In this document: piece after piece, positions 33,911 through 45,273 of the stretch
Numbering within the stretch: position 1 is the first letter of the stretch
How the letters are laid out: each line of letters starts with the position of its first letter
Assembly: GCA_037178675.1 (NCBI GenBank)
Contig: JAYMGJ010000287.1
Span: 1 to 64,000 of the forward strand
DNA length: 64,000 nt
From: Scleroderma bovista
Lineage: Eukaryota; Basidiomycota; Agaricomycetes; Boletales; Sclerodermataceae
Direction of reading: 5' to 3'
Notes under the pieces: model-generated
What the model was told of the DNA's origin: nothing
The model's database searches: none
The model's input: only the letters and a program-made list of their open reading frames with translations
Translations under genes and position numbers: made by a program

Positions 33911-35195
33911 TCCCCAGCGATGGAATAAAGTTTACAGTAGTAGATGTTCCAAACATAGTTGGTAAAGTCGCCCTTGTTACTGGAGGCAACACAGGTATCG
34001 GAAAGGAAACCGCCAGAGTACGTTCAGCTATTTGATCTGTCGTTCTTCGATACTTCTAGTACTCACTTGCATACCTTGGTCCAGGACTCTATAGCCGTAG
34101 GTACTGCTTACAAAGAACGCTAAAGTTTGGATTGCTTGTCGAGATGTCACCAAGTGGAAGGCAGCCGTTGAGGATCTCAAAGAATGTACTGGTGGCAGCG
34201 CACTTCCTCAAGCTGAATCTTGCAAACCCCCAGTTTATTAAGGCTGCTGTAGAAGAGTTTATGAGGTGTGCTCTTCTCCTTTCTCATCGGCATAATATGT
34301 CCACATCTATGCGACAGTATTGAAGGAAACGTAATGCGTGAGTTGATGTCATGGATGATTACGCGTTTTTTTTTTTTTTCATTCATAAACCATACTCAGA
34401 GGGATCATGAGCCCTGATAGAACTGCTGGATATGGTTTACAGTTCGGCATCAGCATCCTCGGTCACTTAAGTTACCTTACCAAGCTCCTTTTGCCCGTCC
34501 TGCTTTCCACCGCAAAGTCCTCTCCTGAAGGCATCGTGTGCGTCGTGAACACATCACCGAGTGGACATTGGTTGAGTGGACTTGATTTTGATGTATTCAA
34601 AGATGGCCCAAAGTGACGAGCGAGGAGACGAGAAGCGTTGTGTGGCCAGAGCAAGACAGTGCGATTTGGATGGTTTCGAGGATACATGTAACACCGAAAC
34701 AGGGCAACGTCATCTTCTCGAAAGAGTCTTACCGGCGATATCGTGATCAAGGAGTCGTCTCCACTTCGCTGAACCCAGGTATGTCAAAGTTGGCGTGAAT
34801 ATATTTTGTGCACAGTATTGACGTGCATTGTGTCTCTTCGAGGTGGTACACCATCAAAACTGGGACTATGTAAGCTTGATTTGGTGGATATTCAAGGTTA
34901 CCAAGCCGCTTCGACATTCAAGTTGTGATTGATATCTTCACCACATACGCACGCATTCAGGAGCCGACGATGTATCCCGTCTCGTACGGTGCTGTCACAC
35001 AGTTATACGCAGGTACATCTCCAGAGGCTATTCGCCTTGGTGGACAGGTACTGGTTTTCTGGTCTGAAATTTGACTACTCTCACTATTACCTGATTCCAT
35101 AGGCACGGGTGGGTATTCCTCGTGCTAACACACAAGATCCACCAGCTCGGGAAAGACTTGTGGACCTACATGGAAGACCAGTGGCAAACTTGTAG
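33911..35195 (+). pseudogene. Short-chain dehydrogenase/reductase, probably inactivated
   Basis: Retinol-dehydrogenase-like SDR. The expected N-terminus ([20 protein letters not shown]) lacks an ATG: in frame upstream is ATA CTC TCC GAG. The cofactor loop [12 protein letters not shown], then TKNAKVWIACRDVTKWKAAV, LKLNLANPQFIKAAVEEF, GYGLQFGISILGHL and LDFDVFKDGPK follow. A TGA stop sits at 34614-34616 where the family continues without break (…RREAL-GQSKT). After it the frame goes on across a 45-bp intron: GNVIFSKESYRRYRDQG, VVSTSLNPG, YPVSYGAVTQLYAGTSPE and a C-terminus ending VANL at 35195. The NTSPSGHW segment departs from the usual NTSSSGH. The missing start and the single nonsense codon argue for a young pseudogene or an error in the assembly. 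Confidence 0.7.
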
Positions 35196-35596
35196 AGCTA
35201 TATATGAGCTTGTGATGTTATCCGTGAAACTTCTTTATATGCATTGTATTTCCAAGCTTCAAGTGCAGAGCGCCTGACAGAGCTCCCCTATCTGTTCTCG
35301 ACTTCCATGTTATCATGTAGGTGGGACCTTGAAAGTCGTAACAGGCCCTAGTCCAAGGTCTGCTACCAAAGCATCCTGACATAGCGAACGTGAATGACGT
35401 CAAACAAATGCCCGTTCCAACTGGATATATAAGAATTCCGAAATACTAAGTATACATAAGTATATTTTGTTTCGAGTCAAGTGAATTGACCCAAGCGCAA
35501 AATCCATTACCCACTGCTCGCGTCAGTTCGTGTCCTGACACTGCCAACACTGAGGTGACACTTTTGCAGGAGCAGGAGACAGGTGGTATGGAAGAG
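35196..35596. other. Intergenic, convergent 3' ends
   Basis: About 400 bp between the SDR relic and the ILV6 stop codon. No gene was seen. Confidence 0.5.
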
Positions 35597-36937
35597 CTAG
35601 CCTGGAGGAAGGAGGCTAGCATCGATCACTCCGCCTGCATCGGCAGCATCGTCGTTCTCGTCCGTGGAACGCGCAAGAGGCGTGCGAGGCATGGCCATGA
35701 GACCTATTTGGTAGATAGGTTTGTCAGTGGTTTGCAAGTACAGGGGAGGAACGCAGCTCAAGACTAACCCGTTCTGGCAGACTCGAGGATACCAAATGGT
35801 TTAAGCAAGCTCAAAAACGCATTCACACGGCTCGGCTTGGCAGTAAGTTCGACGATGATCGAGTTATCACTGACATCGACGATCTTACCGCGGAACTGGG
35901 ATGCCAGGGTTGAAATAGACTGAAGATGCTGGTGTTTGAGGTGCAGGGCTTCCGAAGGGGTGAGTGGAAGTGGAGTTTGCACATGTGAATGAGCATGGGA
36001 ATGCCCTTGTGGGGGCAGGTGGGGGGATGATTGTACATGCTCGGGCTGGCCACTCCGCTCGAAGTTTTGCGCAAGAAGGGTTTCCTTCTCGAGCTTGGAA
36101 CTCGGTTCGGCGGGATGAACGCCTCTACGAGGTTCATGTGAGGGACCACCAACAAATTGATCCTCGAGGTACTCGGGACCGAGGATGGAAACTTTTACAA
36201 GGAGAAGCTCCCGCGATATAACATGTGTGTCGGTGTAGTCGAGAACAGCCCAGACAGGCACCTAAGTCATGTCATGGCAGTGAACAACGCGCACACACAC
36301 AGAGGTAAATTACAAGGTGTTACGCTGTCAGTGAGTAGAAACACGAGATCGAGGGAATACCAACCAAATCCTCAAGCTGTCTACGGGCCTGCTCGACGAC
36401 GGTGTCCTGGCCGGATATGACGATGGACATACGACTTAGGTCACGAATCTCGGTGCGACAGACAACAAGGGAGTCGATGTTGAACCCGCGTCCGGCGAGG
36501 ATGCCTGACACACGTGATAGCACACCAGGTTCATTTTGGACAAGGCAGTTAAGGATATGTCTGTAAAAAGGTTGATTGGATCCAATTGTCACATGCAAGG
36601 ACAGACGAATTGCAAGAATAGTGTGAGGAAGTGTTGGGACCGAAAAATGCTACACACACTTTTTGTACGGTTGCAAGTTTGGAGGGGGGGTGTTGTACAA
36701 AATATTTGTGACAGCCTCCTCCGCTGTCCGCGCGCGGGGTACGTCCCTCACGGGGAGAGGTGGTGGACGGATGTGCTGAGAACGTTTGTAGTCCAATGCA
36801 GAGGTGGAGTCATCAATCGGTGGGGGAGGTTTGGGCAGTTCATTGGATGCTCTGACGACCGACGACGTGGATATGCGACGAGAGGCAAGTGCAATGCCAG
36901 CGAAGCGAGACCGCAGAGCGAACGCTAACAGACTCAT
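35597..36937 (-). CDS. ILV6: Acetolactate synthase small (regulatory) subunit, mitochondrial
   Basis: Regulatory subunit that activates acetohydroxyacid synthase and confers valine feedback in branched-chain amino-acid synthesis. ATG at 36937 begins a basic, Arg/Ser-rich presequence (LAFALRSRFAGIALASRR) typical of mitochondrial import. The ACT domain follows after an intron: HILNCLVQNEPGVLSRVSGI, LAGRGFNIDSLVV, DLSRMSIVISGQDTVVEQAR. The second regulatory domain contains ELLLVKVSILGPE, LASQFRGKIVDVSDNSIIVE and LKPFGILESARTG. The last exon (MAMPRTPL…) ends at 35597. A Ser/His-rich insertion (GHSHAHSHVQ) within the second domain, as in other fungal Ilv6 proteins, is present. Four exons; all frames join. 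The gene ends 63 bp downstream of the co-oriented BTB gene. Confidence 0.92.
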
Positions 36938-37000
36938 CGCTGCAATGGAAGAAAAGTTGGTGACCCGACGAAGAGTTGAGGTCGAATACAAGTTTATTGA

Positions 37001-37948
37001 TTACATAAAACCCGAGGTGGTTTTAGGAAGGCTGTCTATACAATCTCTGATGAGTCGTATAGTCTCTTCCTTGTCATAGATTACACATGCACAATTAGAG
37101 TTTTGGCATCGTGCCTCCCAGCATGTCTTTGCTTCTGCCCACTCCTGCAACCCAACATCCAGCACGGTGTCACCAAGTGGCCTTGCATCCATCTCCATGA
37201 TGATTTTGTACTTGAGCTCTCTCCAGGTAAAGTGATCAGTCTGCTTCCGGCACCTTGCGCAGAGAGCAGCTGTGTTCTCGCACACGAAAGGATGTTCCTC
37301 CAGTCTCTTTCGTATTCCCTCTCGCCTCGACCGGTGCAACTTCAAGAGGGCGAGCGCAGCACGTCCATCCACCTTGTTGAGCATTTCCCAGTTCTCCTCC
37401 AACCATAGGTCCAAAGCAAGAGTTCGTTCAGATGCCATTTTAGCTTCCTCCGCCCAATCAAACCGAGAGGCAGAGGCATACAACCGCAAGGGCTTGTCGG
37501 CAAGTGGCGGCGTTAATACTGCAATACGCACAAGCGAAGCAGGTCCGGGCATATCGTATTTCTCTGATGCATACAAGATCGCATCAACCATATCATACGA
37601 TGTAATGGGCGTGATCGGAAGGCCGCTAATCATGCGCAAGACAACCTCGAGTGTCTGAGAATCTTCATCAAGGTGAATAGTTTCTGACGCAGGCGCTTTT
37701 GGTGTAGAGTCACCGGAACGCGGAGGGGGAGGGCGTGGAAGAGAAAACAAGGAGCGGAACCACCCAGATGTGGTTTTGAGCGTGAACGAGTGGACACGGA
37801 ACTGTGTGAGATCCTTGGAGACGAGAACGATATCGGCGTCCGGGGAGTCAAATGCAGGATGGGTTGTGATCTCGGGTTTGGGTTTCGAGGGCGAATCAGC
37901 GTCAGTAGACGCAACGTCGACGAAAGAGTCACTTGGCATTTCTAACAT
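37001..37948 (-). CDS. BTB/POZ-domain protein
   Basis: Single-exon frame from ATG 37948 (MLEMPSDSF) to 37001, about 315 aa. After an acidic N-terminus, FDSPDADIVLVSKDLTQFRV, HSFTLKTTSGWFRSLF, SETIHLDEDSQTLEVVLRMI and YDMVDAILYASEKYDMPG form a BTB/POZ fold. It is the type expanded in basidiomycetes (SPDADVI…). The C-terminal part is helical with Cys pairs (CARCRK, CQNSNCACV) that could bind zinc but are not a named domain. Probable role in protein-protein interaction; the partner is unknown. Confidence 0.85.
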   Translation of the reverse strand: MLEMPSDSFVDVASTDADSPSKPKPEITTHPAFDSPDADIVLVSKDLTQFRVHSFTLKTTSGWFRSLFSLPRPPPPRSGDSTPKAPASETIHLDEDSQTLEVVLRMISGLPITPITSYDMVDAILYASEKYDMPGPASLVRIAVLTPPLADKPLRLYASASRFDWAEEAKMASERTLALDLWLEENWEMLNKVDGRAALALLKLHRSRREGIRKRLEEHPFVCENTAALCARCRKQTDHFTWRELKYKIIMEMDARPLGDTVLDVGLQEWAEAKTCWEARCQNSNCACVIYDKEETIRLIRDCIDSLPKTTSGFM

Positions 37949-38081
37949 CTGTCTGAGGCAGAGGAGGGATAAAATTGATTTGACTCCGTTACGCAAGTAG
38001 TGCTACTAGTAGCTCAGGCCTTCAGGTACGAGAAATGGGCTTATATAATCACACACACGATTTTCACTGGCAGTCAATTGG
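37949..38081. promoter_or_regulatory. Short divergent intergenic region
   Basis: 133 bp lie between the BTB start codon and the start of the small coiled protein on the opposite strand, so the two genes likely share regulatory DNA. Confidence 0.4.
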
Positions 38082-38366
38082 ATGGCGCAGCAGAAGTCCA
38101 AGCCCCTTGCATTACCTGACACACTACGCGATCTCGCACTCATCCGCGTTTCAGACATCGACCTCTCAGCTATCCTTCCCGATGAGAATCAGAGGGCTCC
38201 GGACGAACCGGAGGTTTCCAACTCCATCATGCAGTCACACGAATTTGTGGCTGAGACGCGGGCGGCACTGAGGGCCTATAGCAGTGGTGATTTGCAAAAG
38301 AAGAATGTAGAAATACAGAGAGTACGGACAGAGCTGGAGGATGTTCTGAGAGGTCTTTCTTCTTAG
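38082..38366 (+). CDS. Small conserved-looking protein of unknown function
   Basis: Intronless 94-aa frame. The ATG context is GATGG with no upstream in-frame alternative nearby. The N-terminus reads LALPDTLRDLALIRVSDIDL, the middle is acidic, and the last 40 residues form an amphipathic helix (FVAETRAALRAYSSGDLQKK, QRVRTELEDVLRGL) suggestive of coiled-coil pairing. No family recognised. Divergent to the BTB gene. Confidence 0.6.
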   Translation: MAQQKSKPLALPDTLRDLALIRVSDIDLSAILPDENQRAPDEPEVSNSIMQSHEFVAETRAALRAYSSGDLQKKNVEIQRVRTELEDVLRGLSS

Positions 38367-41046
38367 GTCCGTCCATGAACTCGATCTACCGCAGTTATAT
38401 GCTAATGTAGCCAAAGCGTGTTTATGGTTCTTTTTAAAAAGTGATGAGAACTCGGAGGAGGTTTACTTCCGAAGCTACGTCCTGGATAGGCCGATACATA
38501 ATTATTCTCCCGTACGGCGGTATATGGATCGGAAATCACATCAATAATACTGGAGCTTGGATGGCGGCGACCGTCACCAGCCGTCACCTCACTACTAATG
38601 GACGTTTGCAGCTGAGTTGCAGTTCACGTCATCGGAATGATGACACTGAGCCTTCAGTGGAAGGTTCGTCTGGTGCTGGCTAGTACTACAAGCTGTTCAT
38701 GACAGTCAGAAACACACATGGGGTTCCAAGTCCTTCCTAGCCTCCAACAGGAGTCTACTTATGCCCCCTGTGCACTTTCTACGGATACATGAACAATTGG
38801 GGGTAACTTATGGCGATCAGCGGCGGGTCGTAATCACATCACATCAGTTCAGCACAGCCAGAGTCCCCTCCAACCCTATCATGGGTAGATTACCAACTAT
38901 GTGCGGTCCGTTGTCATGTATGTACATGTTCGTGAAAATCAATTATTATGACATTCCTTCTTGCATCCTAGGATGATCCTTGAATCTGAACCAACCTTAC
39001 CCAAAGAAAATCGATTTTTTATTTGAGACTGAGTTATCGCATGGTGGACGCGCAATCTAATGTGCCGCAAGCGGAGGCCGGTTTCAACACTCCACAACCC
39101 GCCGAGATAATGACCCAGCTCTGGAGTCCAATGGCTTTGTACGGGACTTGGTAGTAAGTGCCCTTGAACTGGACCGGGGCCGGCGGGGCACCGACTGAAA
39201 TGGCCCTCTGCAGGCCCCGCGACTCGACCTGTGTATATTGCAAAAGGTGGGACTGAGTGTTTTGATCGCGCGTCCATCCGAATTTCGAAGTCCCATATAT
39301 GTGTTAGTGAAAGTAATAACTTACACTTGAAACGCAAACGAAGGTTACGCAACAGTCGGGGGGCTGTTCAATATTACGGCACCGAAGAATATGCAGCATC
39401 CTGCCCTGTAATCCCAGACGAACCAGACGACTGTAATGGATGATTTCCAAGAAGGTGGTAGCGAAACCGACCCAGTCAAGCGTAGCATACCTAGTTGTAC
39501 GACGCCATTCAAAGTATAGGCCGATCCGCAAAGTCGCTCGACGTCGTGTTCTCGATCACATGATGGCAGGATTCGGTGACCCAGTGGTTGGGTAGAGTTT
39601 AATATTGTTTCTGACACACTGATGGATGTATTATTGTGACACAATCTGGTTCCGAGTTGCAACCTATGGCAACCCGCACTCGACCCGCGATTTGTTCTGT
39701 TCAGCAATCCGTGATCGGAGTCAGGTCTTCTCGGACTCTGGTCGAATTCAGGGAGTGCTTGTTATGTAATGATGGTGACGGACTCTGGCGTCGAACTTAT
39801 CTGGACATTATTTTGGTTGACTACTGGTAAGAGACTCTTCATGACACTCAGTTTAAACTTTACACGCTGAGGGTCGGGGACCGGCCCGTCAGGGAGCTTA
39901 GCATTGTCGACAATACTACGCCTAGGGGCATTTCCCCCCTTACACAAGCCAGGGTCTTCTGACCTGAGTCAACCAACCCCAGCTAAAGGCCAGATGTCAC
40001 TACTAGCACCCGTTTTTGAATTGGTCCGAATTGCGAACTTAGGGCTGTCCAGGGATTCCTAGTCAGGACGTCATGCAATAAGTAGGTAAAGTTTTCCTGG
40101 CATTGGCACTTTACGAAGCTCATGGAACTTGTCAAGGTTGCACGTTGAACAAGGACGCAGTCAATTCTCGAGTAAGAATGCCGTGATACTCGTGATCTGC
40201 GCTATGTATCTGGTGTTCTTTTCATATGCAAGTCATTTCCAACTGAACCAACTGTGACATGAGTGATTCACATTTGATACCCCATCTGATGTCAGTGCAC
40301 CCCCAATGCCACGAATCGCAACTCGAGTTAAGTATAATTTGTATCGGAATAATATCCTACGATGGCTGATGCATTTACGACCTGTGGATCATTTGTAGCT
40401 GGCGATCTTGACCTCTGAGCTCTTTGTCTCTGTTACAAAATTTACTATTTACGAGATTTGGTCAAACGGCCGTATCAGCCGCCCAGGTGCCATGACCCGC
40501 CACGTGTGCGCCAGCGATGGTCCCCTGTTTAATTTTCTCATCAAGCCTCTGGATACCTCTCCTAGGTATATTTGTATCCTGGTCATAAAGGTCCTGCTTC
40601 TTTCTATTCTCCGGCTGCGACGCTCAGCCGAAGGTTGCCCCTCAACTCTCGAGTAGTCCGGCGGCAGCGACCCTGGCAGTGATACCCCTGACAACGAGGA
40701 GCGAACTTAACTTTGCACAGCTTACGCAACGACCCGCCAAGTATGTGACCGCCGTTGCCATTCGACGAATGGCAGAATACAGTCCTCACGCCTCGTTAGC
40801 GCTTACACAGCATGCCGGAAACGTCACTAATCACCGCCCATCTGTGATCTTACCTTCGTATCGAGATTCCTGGAAATGTATGTTTGTGTTTCTCCAGTGA
40901 CGCCGATTGATGGATTCTGACCTCGTGTTTCCAAAAATTTTTACCTCCCCCTCCGAAAAGACATTCAAGTCCAGGGTATAAAGAAGCGGATGATTGTTGT
41001 CTGGCTTACACCATCTTTCCCTGCTTCGACGATTTCTTCGTAGGCG
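38367..41046. other. 2.7-kb gene-poor stretch
   Basis: No exon chain, domain or clear mobile element was recognised on either strand; open frames are short and of random character. The right end presumably holds the promoter of the zinc-finger gene, including a pyrimidine-rich CCTCCCCCTCC tract near 40945. Confidence 0.5.
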
Positions 41047-42192
41047 ATGCAGGCCTCTGAGTCTTCGGTCATTTTTACATCAGATCCCTCGGAGGCGTCG
41101 CAGATTTCGCAAGGATTCCCCGTTGCATTATTTGAAGGCCACTCCGGTAGTCCAGTTACTGTCAATGACCGCCGACCTCGATCACAGTGCGTGTAATCTT
41201 TTTTTGTTAACCGCGTTCTCAAAGCATCCCGCTGCACTATCAGTTCATTCCAGATCCATAATTTGAATATGGACATGAACACCTTTTTTACCGGCATCGA
41301 TGCCAGGACTCCGACTCAACACATCACTCCTCTCGGTGGCATTGCGTCTTACAGCCAAAATATTTACGATGCCTATCCAACTTACAATCACACATTTATT
41401 AATTCCTGTGTCACGGAAGATAGTGGTCCCACCAACTACTCCCATTCGGGCGGCAGTCAAGAAGTTCCCCTTATCAACCTGTCACCTTCGGGACAAGGAC
41501 AATACACGACTCACTCCCAGGTATCCGTACCTCAGCAGGCTCCCATCTACCTAGGATCGCGCTCATTCACTGATATTGGGCATTCGACTTCATCTGCCTT
41601 GATTGCGTCGAATATTCCCCCCCAGTTCGCACTTTCGGCTGTCAGTCCCACGCTCAGTGCCACTTCTGACGAACCCTCCCCTGCTTCACATGGGTCCTTC
41701 TCCCCATTGCCACCCACCGCGGTCCAAGATGCAATGGGGCTTAATATATATGCAAGAGGGCATTTGGAACCGGGGCTAGTCCCAGCCCATCCTTCGGAGA
41801 CCTTTCCCTCCCCGTCCCCCGCCCATAACCCGAATGTGCCGCCCTTTGATCAGGAGAATACCCTACTCACTGATACTTCGTACACAAGCTCCCCTTCTCG
41901 TCCATGTGCTTGGGGGAACCCATCTTCCCCGTGCCGCACCTTTGTCAGTGGCAGTGCCAAGGGGCTACGAGCTCACCTTAAGGAGGCTCATAGATTCAGT
42001 CTCTCAGGGAAAGAAACAGTTCCATGCCAGTGGAACGGTTGTAACAGGACCATGCAGAGGGAGAATGTGGTGCGGCATATATTGTCGCACCACCTGCGCC
42101 TCAAAGTCCGCTGCCCCTCCTGCGGAAAGAATCTCTGTCGTCGTGATGTCGAAACCATGCACTCTAAGAAGTTTTGTCCCGCAAGAAGGTGA
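41047..42192 (+). CDS. C2H2 zinc-finger protein
   Basis: Two exons (41047-41186, 41244-42192) give 362 aa. The first exon reads MQASESSVIFTSDPSEA; the intron GTGCGT…TATCAG joins in phase. Residues ~60-260 are Ser/Thr/Pro-rich and look disordered. The last 90 residues hold three finger-like units. The first has widely spaced Cys (CAWGNPSSPC … HLKEAH), the second is a classical C2H2 (CQWNGCNRTMQRENVVRHIL), and the third is C-x2-C with a C2HC-like end (CPSCGKNLCRRD … HSKKFC). Probable DNA-binding regulator, one of the lineage-specific zinc-finger families of Agaricomycetes. An ATG at 41269 would give a shorter version if the first exon is not used. Confidence 0.75.
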
Positions 42193-42640
42193 TCTATTGT
42201 CTTTTGCTTAGCAACAATGGGACATTGTAATACGGTAATACCCAAACTGCTTGCGAGGTAATGCACATAATGGTTTATTAAACTTACAATAGTAGTTCCT
42301 TTGCCTGGCATATTACTCTTTTTAATTGCGTTCTTTACATTGGACTGTTGTAGTACTAGTCAACTAATGAATGTTCGCTGGCCGAGACTCCCAGTATTAA
42401 CGAGGTTGATCACAAGAACAGTCGTGACAACACTGCCAAGGTAACCCGTGCCCCTCGTCAAGTAAGCAAGTTGGAATCTTAGAGATCTGTAAAATGGGCT
42501 AGCAACCTTCTGGCCTGCCCCCCCCTCCACAACCACAGAAGCACTAATGAAACTCAGATCCGAACGCATGTTTAGGGAACAATAATATCCGTATACAACT
42601 TACATGTAAGAAATGATACACCTAGATTTCGTGACCCATT
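42193..42640. other. Convergent intergenic region
   Basis: 3' flanks of the zinc-finger gene and the enoyl-CoA hydratase. No gene seen. Confidence 0.5.
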
Positions 42641-43810
42641 TTACGAATGCGTCCAATGAGGTTGGCGTTTCTCCGTAAAGGCTGCCATGCCTGAACGACG
42701 TTAAATTTAGTACAGTCACAGCAACGCAGATGAGTCCTCGAACGACCCCACGTACCTTCCTTCTGATCTTTAGTAGCAAATAAGCTATGAAACAATCGCC
42801 GTTCAAGCCTCAATCCTTCAGCAAGGGACACCTCAAAAGCGGCATTCACAGCTTCTTTCCCAGCAGCGGCGGCCACTCTGCTCTTGCCGGCAATATCTTG
42901 TGCCACCTTGATAGCCGCTTCGACGACGCCATTTTCATCACGTACAACCCTGTTCACAAGGCCCCATCGTTCGGCTTCTTCCGCGTCGACGATGCGGCCA
43001 GTAAGGATCATCTCCATAGCGCGCAATTTGCCGATCAGACGAGCAAGGCGTTGCGTCCCTCCCCCTCCAGGAATTACACCAAGATTGATCTCGGGTTGGC
43101 CCAGCTTCGCGGAAGGTGCTGCGAGTAGAATGTCAGCTTGAAGGGCAAGCTCAAGGCCACCCCCGAGCTGAGGTATTGGGCAGATTATGAAATGGATTAA
43201 TTACGTGTATGGACGATGGATGTGTCAAACACAAAGTTAGTGATCGACTCAGCATGAATAGATGCAAGATGCATACCGCATATCCGCTAACTGCCGCGAT
43301 AACTGGTTTGCGGAGCTTAGATATGACTTCCCAGTTGGAAAGGAAGTTGGACATGTAGGCTTCCGAAACTAAGTGTCAGATGTCAGAGTTGGCGCGAGTG
43401 AAAAAGGAATTTTAGAACACACATGTCTTGTCCTTCATTTCCTTGATATCAGCACCAGCTAATCGTGAGCATCCAAACAGTCACATCGATCCGTTGCTCG
43501 AGAACATGCGATGCGACGCACCAGCGAAAGCCTTGTCAGAGCCTGTGATGACCATGGCCCCAATTTCTGGGTTTTCATCTGCCTCTTTGAGAGCCATGGA
43601 AATGTCGTTGAAATGTGCTGCATTGAGGGCATTAAGTGCCTTGGGACGATTTAGGGTGATGAGAGCGACTGCTGGGTCAGGTCTCGACACGAGCACGTTC
43701 TCGTAGCGCATAGGTGCATTTGCGCTAAAGAACCGGGCAAGCTTGGCGCTGGTCTTTGCACGAAAACTAGGGTAGAAGAGCCTGGTAGGTGTCAGTATCA
43801 TGGGATTCAT
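42641..43810 (-). CDS. Enoyl-CoA hydratase, mitochondrial
   Basis: Crotonase-fold enzyme hydrating 2-enoyl-CoA in fatty-acid or amino-acid breakdown. ATG at 43810; the N-terminus ([18 protein letters not shown]) is basic and fits a mitochondrial presequence. Signature parts are [36 protein letters not shown], then after short exons [53 protein letters not shown] and [11 protein letters not shown]. The last exon ends with [15 protein letters not shown]. The two catalytic Glu of the family correspond to E in GGGLELAL and in QPEINLG (present). Five or so exons, introns about 50-80 bp. Confidence 0.92.
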
Positions 43811-44372
43811 GGCTGGCAAGAACTTGACAAGTTACGCGTTGGAACGAAGTTGCACGATATTACGCATTCCGACTGGCAGCTGTCTACCAATCGTCCATTA
43901 CTCATTGTCAAATTCAAAGCCAAGACCGTATCTGCGATCTGTCTAAGACCTCCCGTTAGTCTACATTCGATCACGTTCTGGTATGCTTATTCCTGGCAAC
44001 TGCAGTACAAGATTTTTGTTTTGGTGCCCCTGACATTCCATCCACTCGAGGACCAACTCGACCAACCCCAGACTGTTCGCAGTCATCGAACTACACGCTG
44101 AGCAACCACTTATAACGGCCGAAAGCCCTTCTTTAGATCCGATGTGACATTGACACGCCCGGATGCACAGTTCCGAGACTCGGCGATGGCAACCACTAAC
44201 CCACCTTATACATAATATACCATCCATATCTCAAGAAAGAATATCCGTGCATGGGTTCTACTGTGACGAGGTGTTTATTTTGAATCCTCCTTCAAGATTC
44301 GGTTCGTCCACAAGATGTCCTTTCCTACCTGCTAATTCACCCACTTGGCCCTGGCAGGCTTCGGCCCTCGAC
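43811..44372. other. Divergent intergenic region
   Basis: 560 bp between the hydratase and the acetyltransferase start codons, carrying both promoters. No other gene seen. Confidence 0.5.
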
Positions 44373-45012
44373 ATGAGCCTCATATCGCCCACCGACGTGT
44401 TGTCCCTCCCAGACGGAATTTATCTTCGCCCTATGAAGGCCTCCGATGTGCCAGAGGTACGCGCACTTCATGTACGTATTATCCCATATTCACTACCGGC
44501 GCTGCTCCGTGACATACCCTCATTAACAGGCTAGTCTCCTCCCCACCCAATACCCCCTTACCTTCTTTATTCAACTACTGCTTCATCCTCGATATCTTTG
44601 TCTAATTGCCACACACGAACATGCAGTTGTCGCTTTCGCCTCCGCTGCGATCGAGGCGCCCCAATATGTTGCACGTGTTGTGGATGGGACAAATACCCTT
44701 GCGCATGTGAGACTCCTAACGCTGGGAGTACAGACCGCTTTTCGGCGGCAAGGGGTCGGCCGTGCTCTTGTGCATGGCGTCGCACGCCGGTTGCGTGCAT
44801 CGTCGTGTGAACAGGATATGCGTGCAGTGGGGTCTCTGCCAGTGGATGGTATCCATCGTTCGACAATCCTCATCCTAGCCGACGTCGCCCACTCCAATAC
44901 ATCAGGAAAGTGTTTCTACTCCTGTTTAGGCATGAACGAGGAATCCGATTCCCATCTGGGCCCCAGATTCACAACCGGAACACATCTTGTGGCTGGTCTG
45001 CTGGCCGTGTAA
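44373..45012 (+). CDS. GNAT N-acetyltransferase, NAA50/NAA60-like
   Basis: Acetyl-CoA-dependent transferase, probably acting on protein N-termini. Exons 44373-44471 and 44530-45012 give 193 aa. The start (MSLISPTDVLSL) precedes YLRPMKASDVPEVRALH, then ASLLPTQYPLTFFIQLLL, as in NAA50/NAA60. The beta-4 strand HVRLLTLGVQTAFRRQGVGR carries the acetyl-CoA pyrophosphate loop R-R-Q-G-V-G. The C-terminal ILADVAHSNTSGKCFYSCLG matches the N-x-x-A-x-x-F/Y-Y region, although Thr-Ser-Gly replaces the more common Ala. No membrane anchor is visible. Confidence 0.8.
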
Positions 45013-45273
45013 TTGCTCTTGGATCGTTGCTAGCCTCCATCTGGATGTACCGGGCGTAATTCCGAATGTTCAGCGCACCTCTATGGTATATTATACCTGC
45101 TTTTGTATACTATGGTGGTATTTATTCAAATCCACAAACGATAATTGACGGCACGTCGGAAAAATGGCTGAACCGTCGCCTGAGAATGGTGTTCGTCATT
45201 GTGGGGACATGGTATCGTATCGACAGTGAGACATAATAGCATCTGAAATCTATTGGACTGGAACACGATCTGA

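Noticed and set aside
34366..34379. T-run within the SDR relic
   Set aside because: A 13-nt homopolymer inside an intron is ordinary and not a terminator or poly(A) mark of retroposition.
38367..41046. Searched for tRNA, rRNA and terminal repeats in the gene-poor stretch
   Set aside because: No tRNA A/B box pair, rRNA similarity or matching terminal repeats could be seen by eye.
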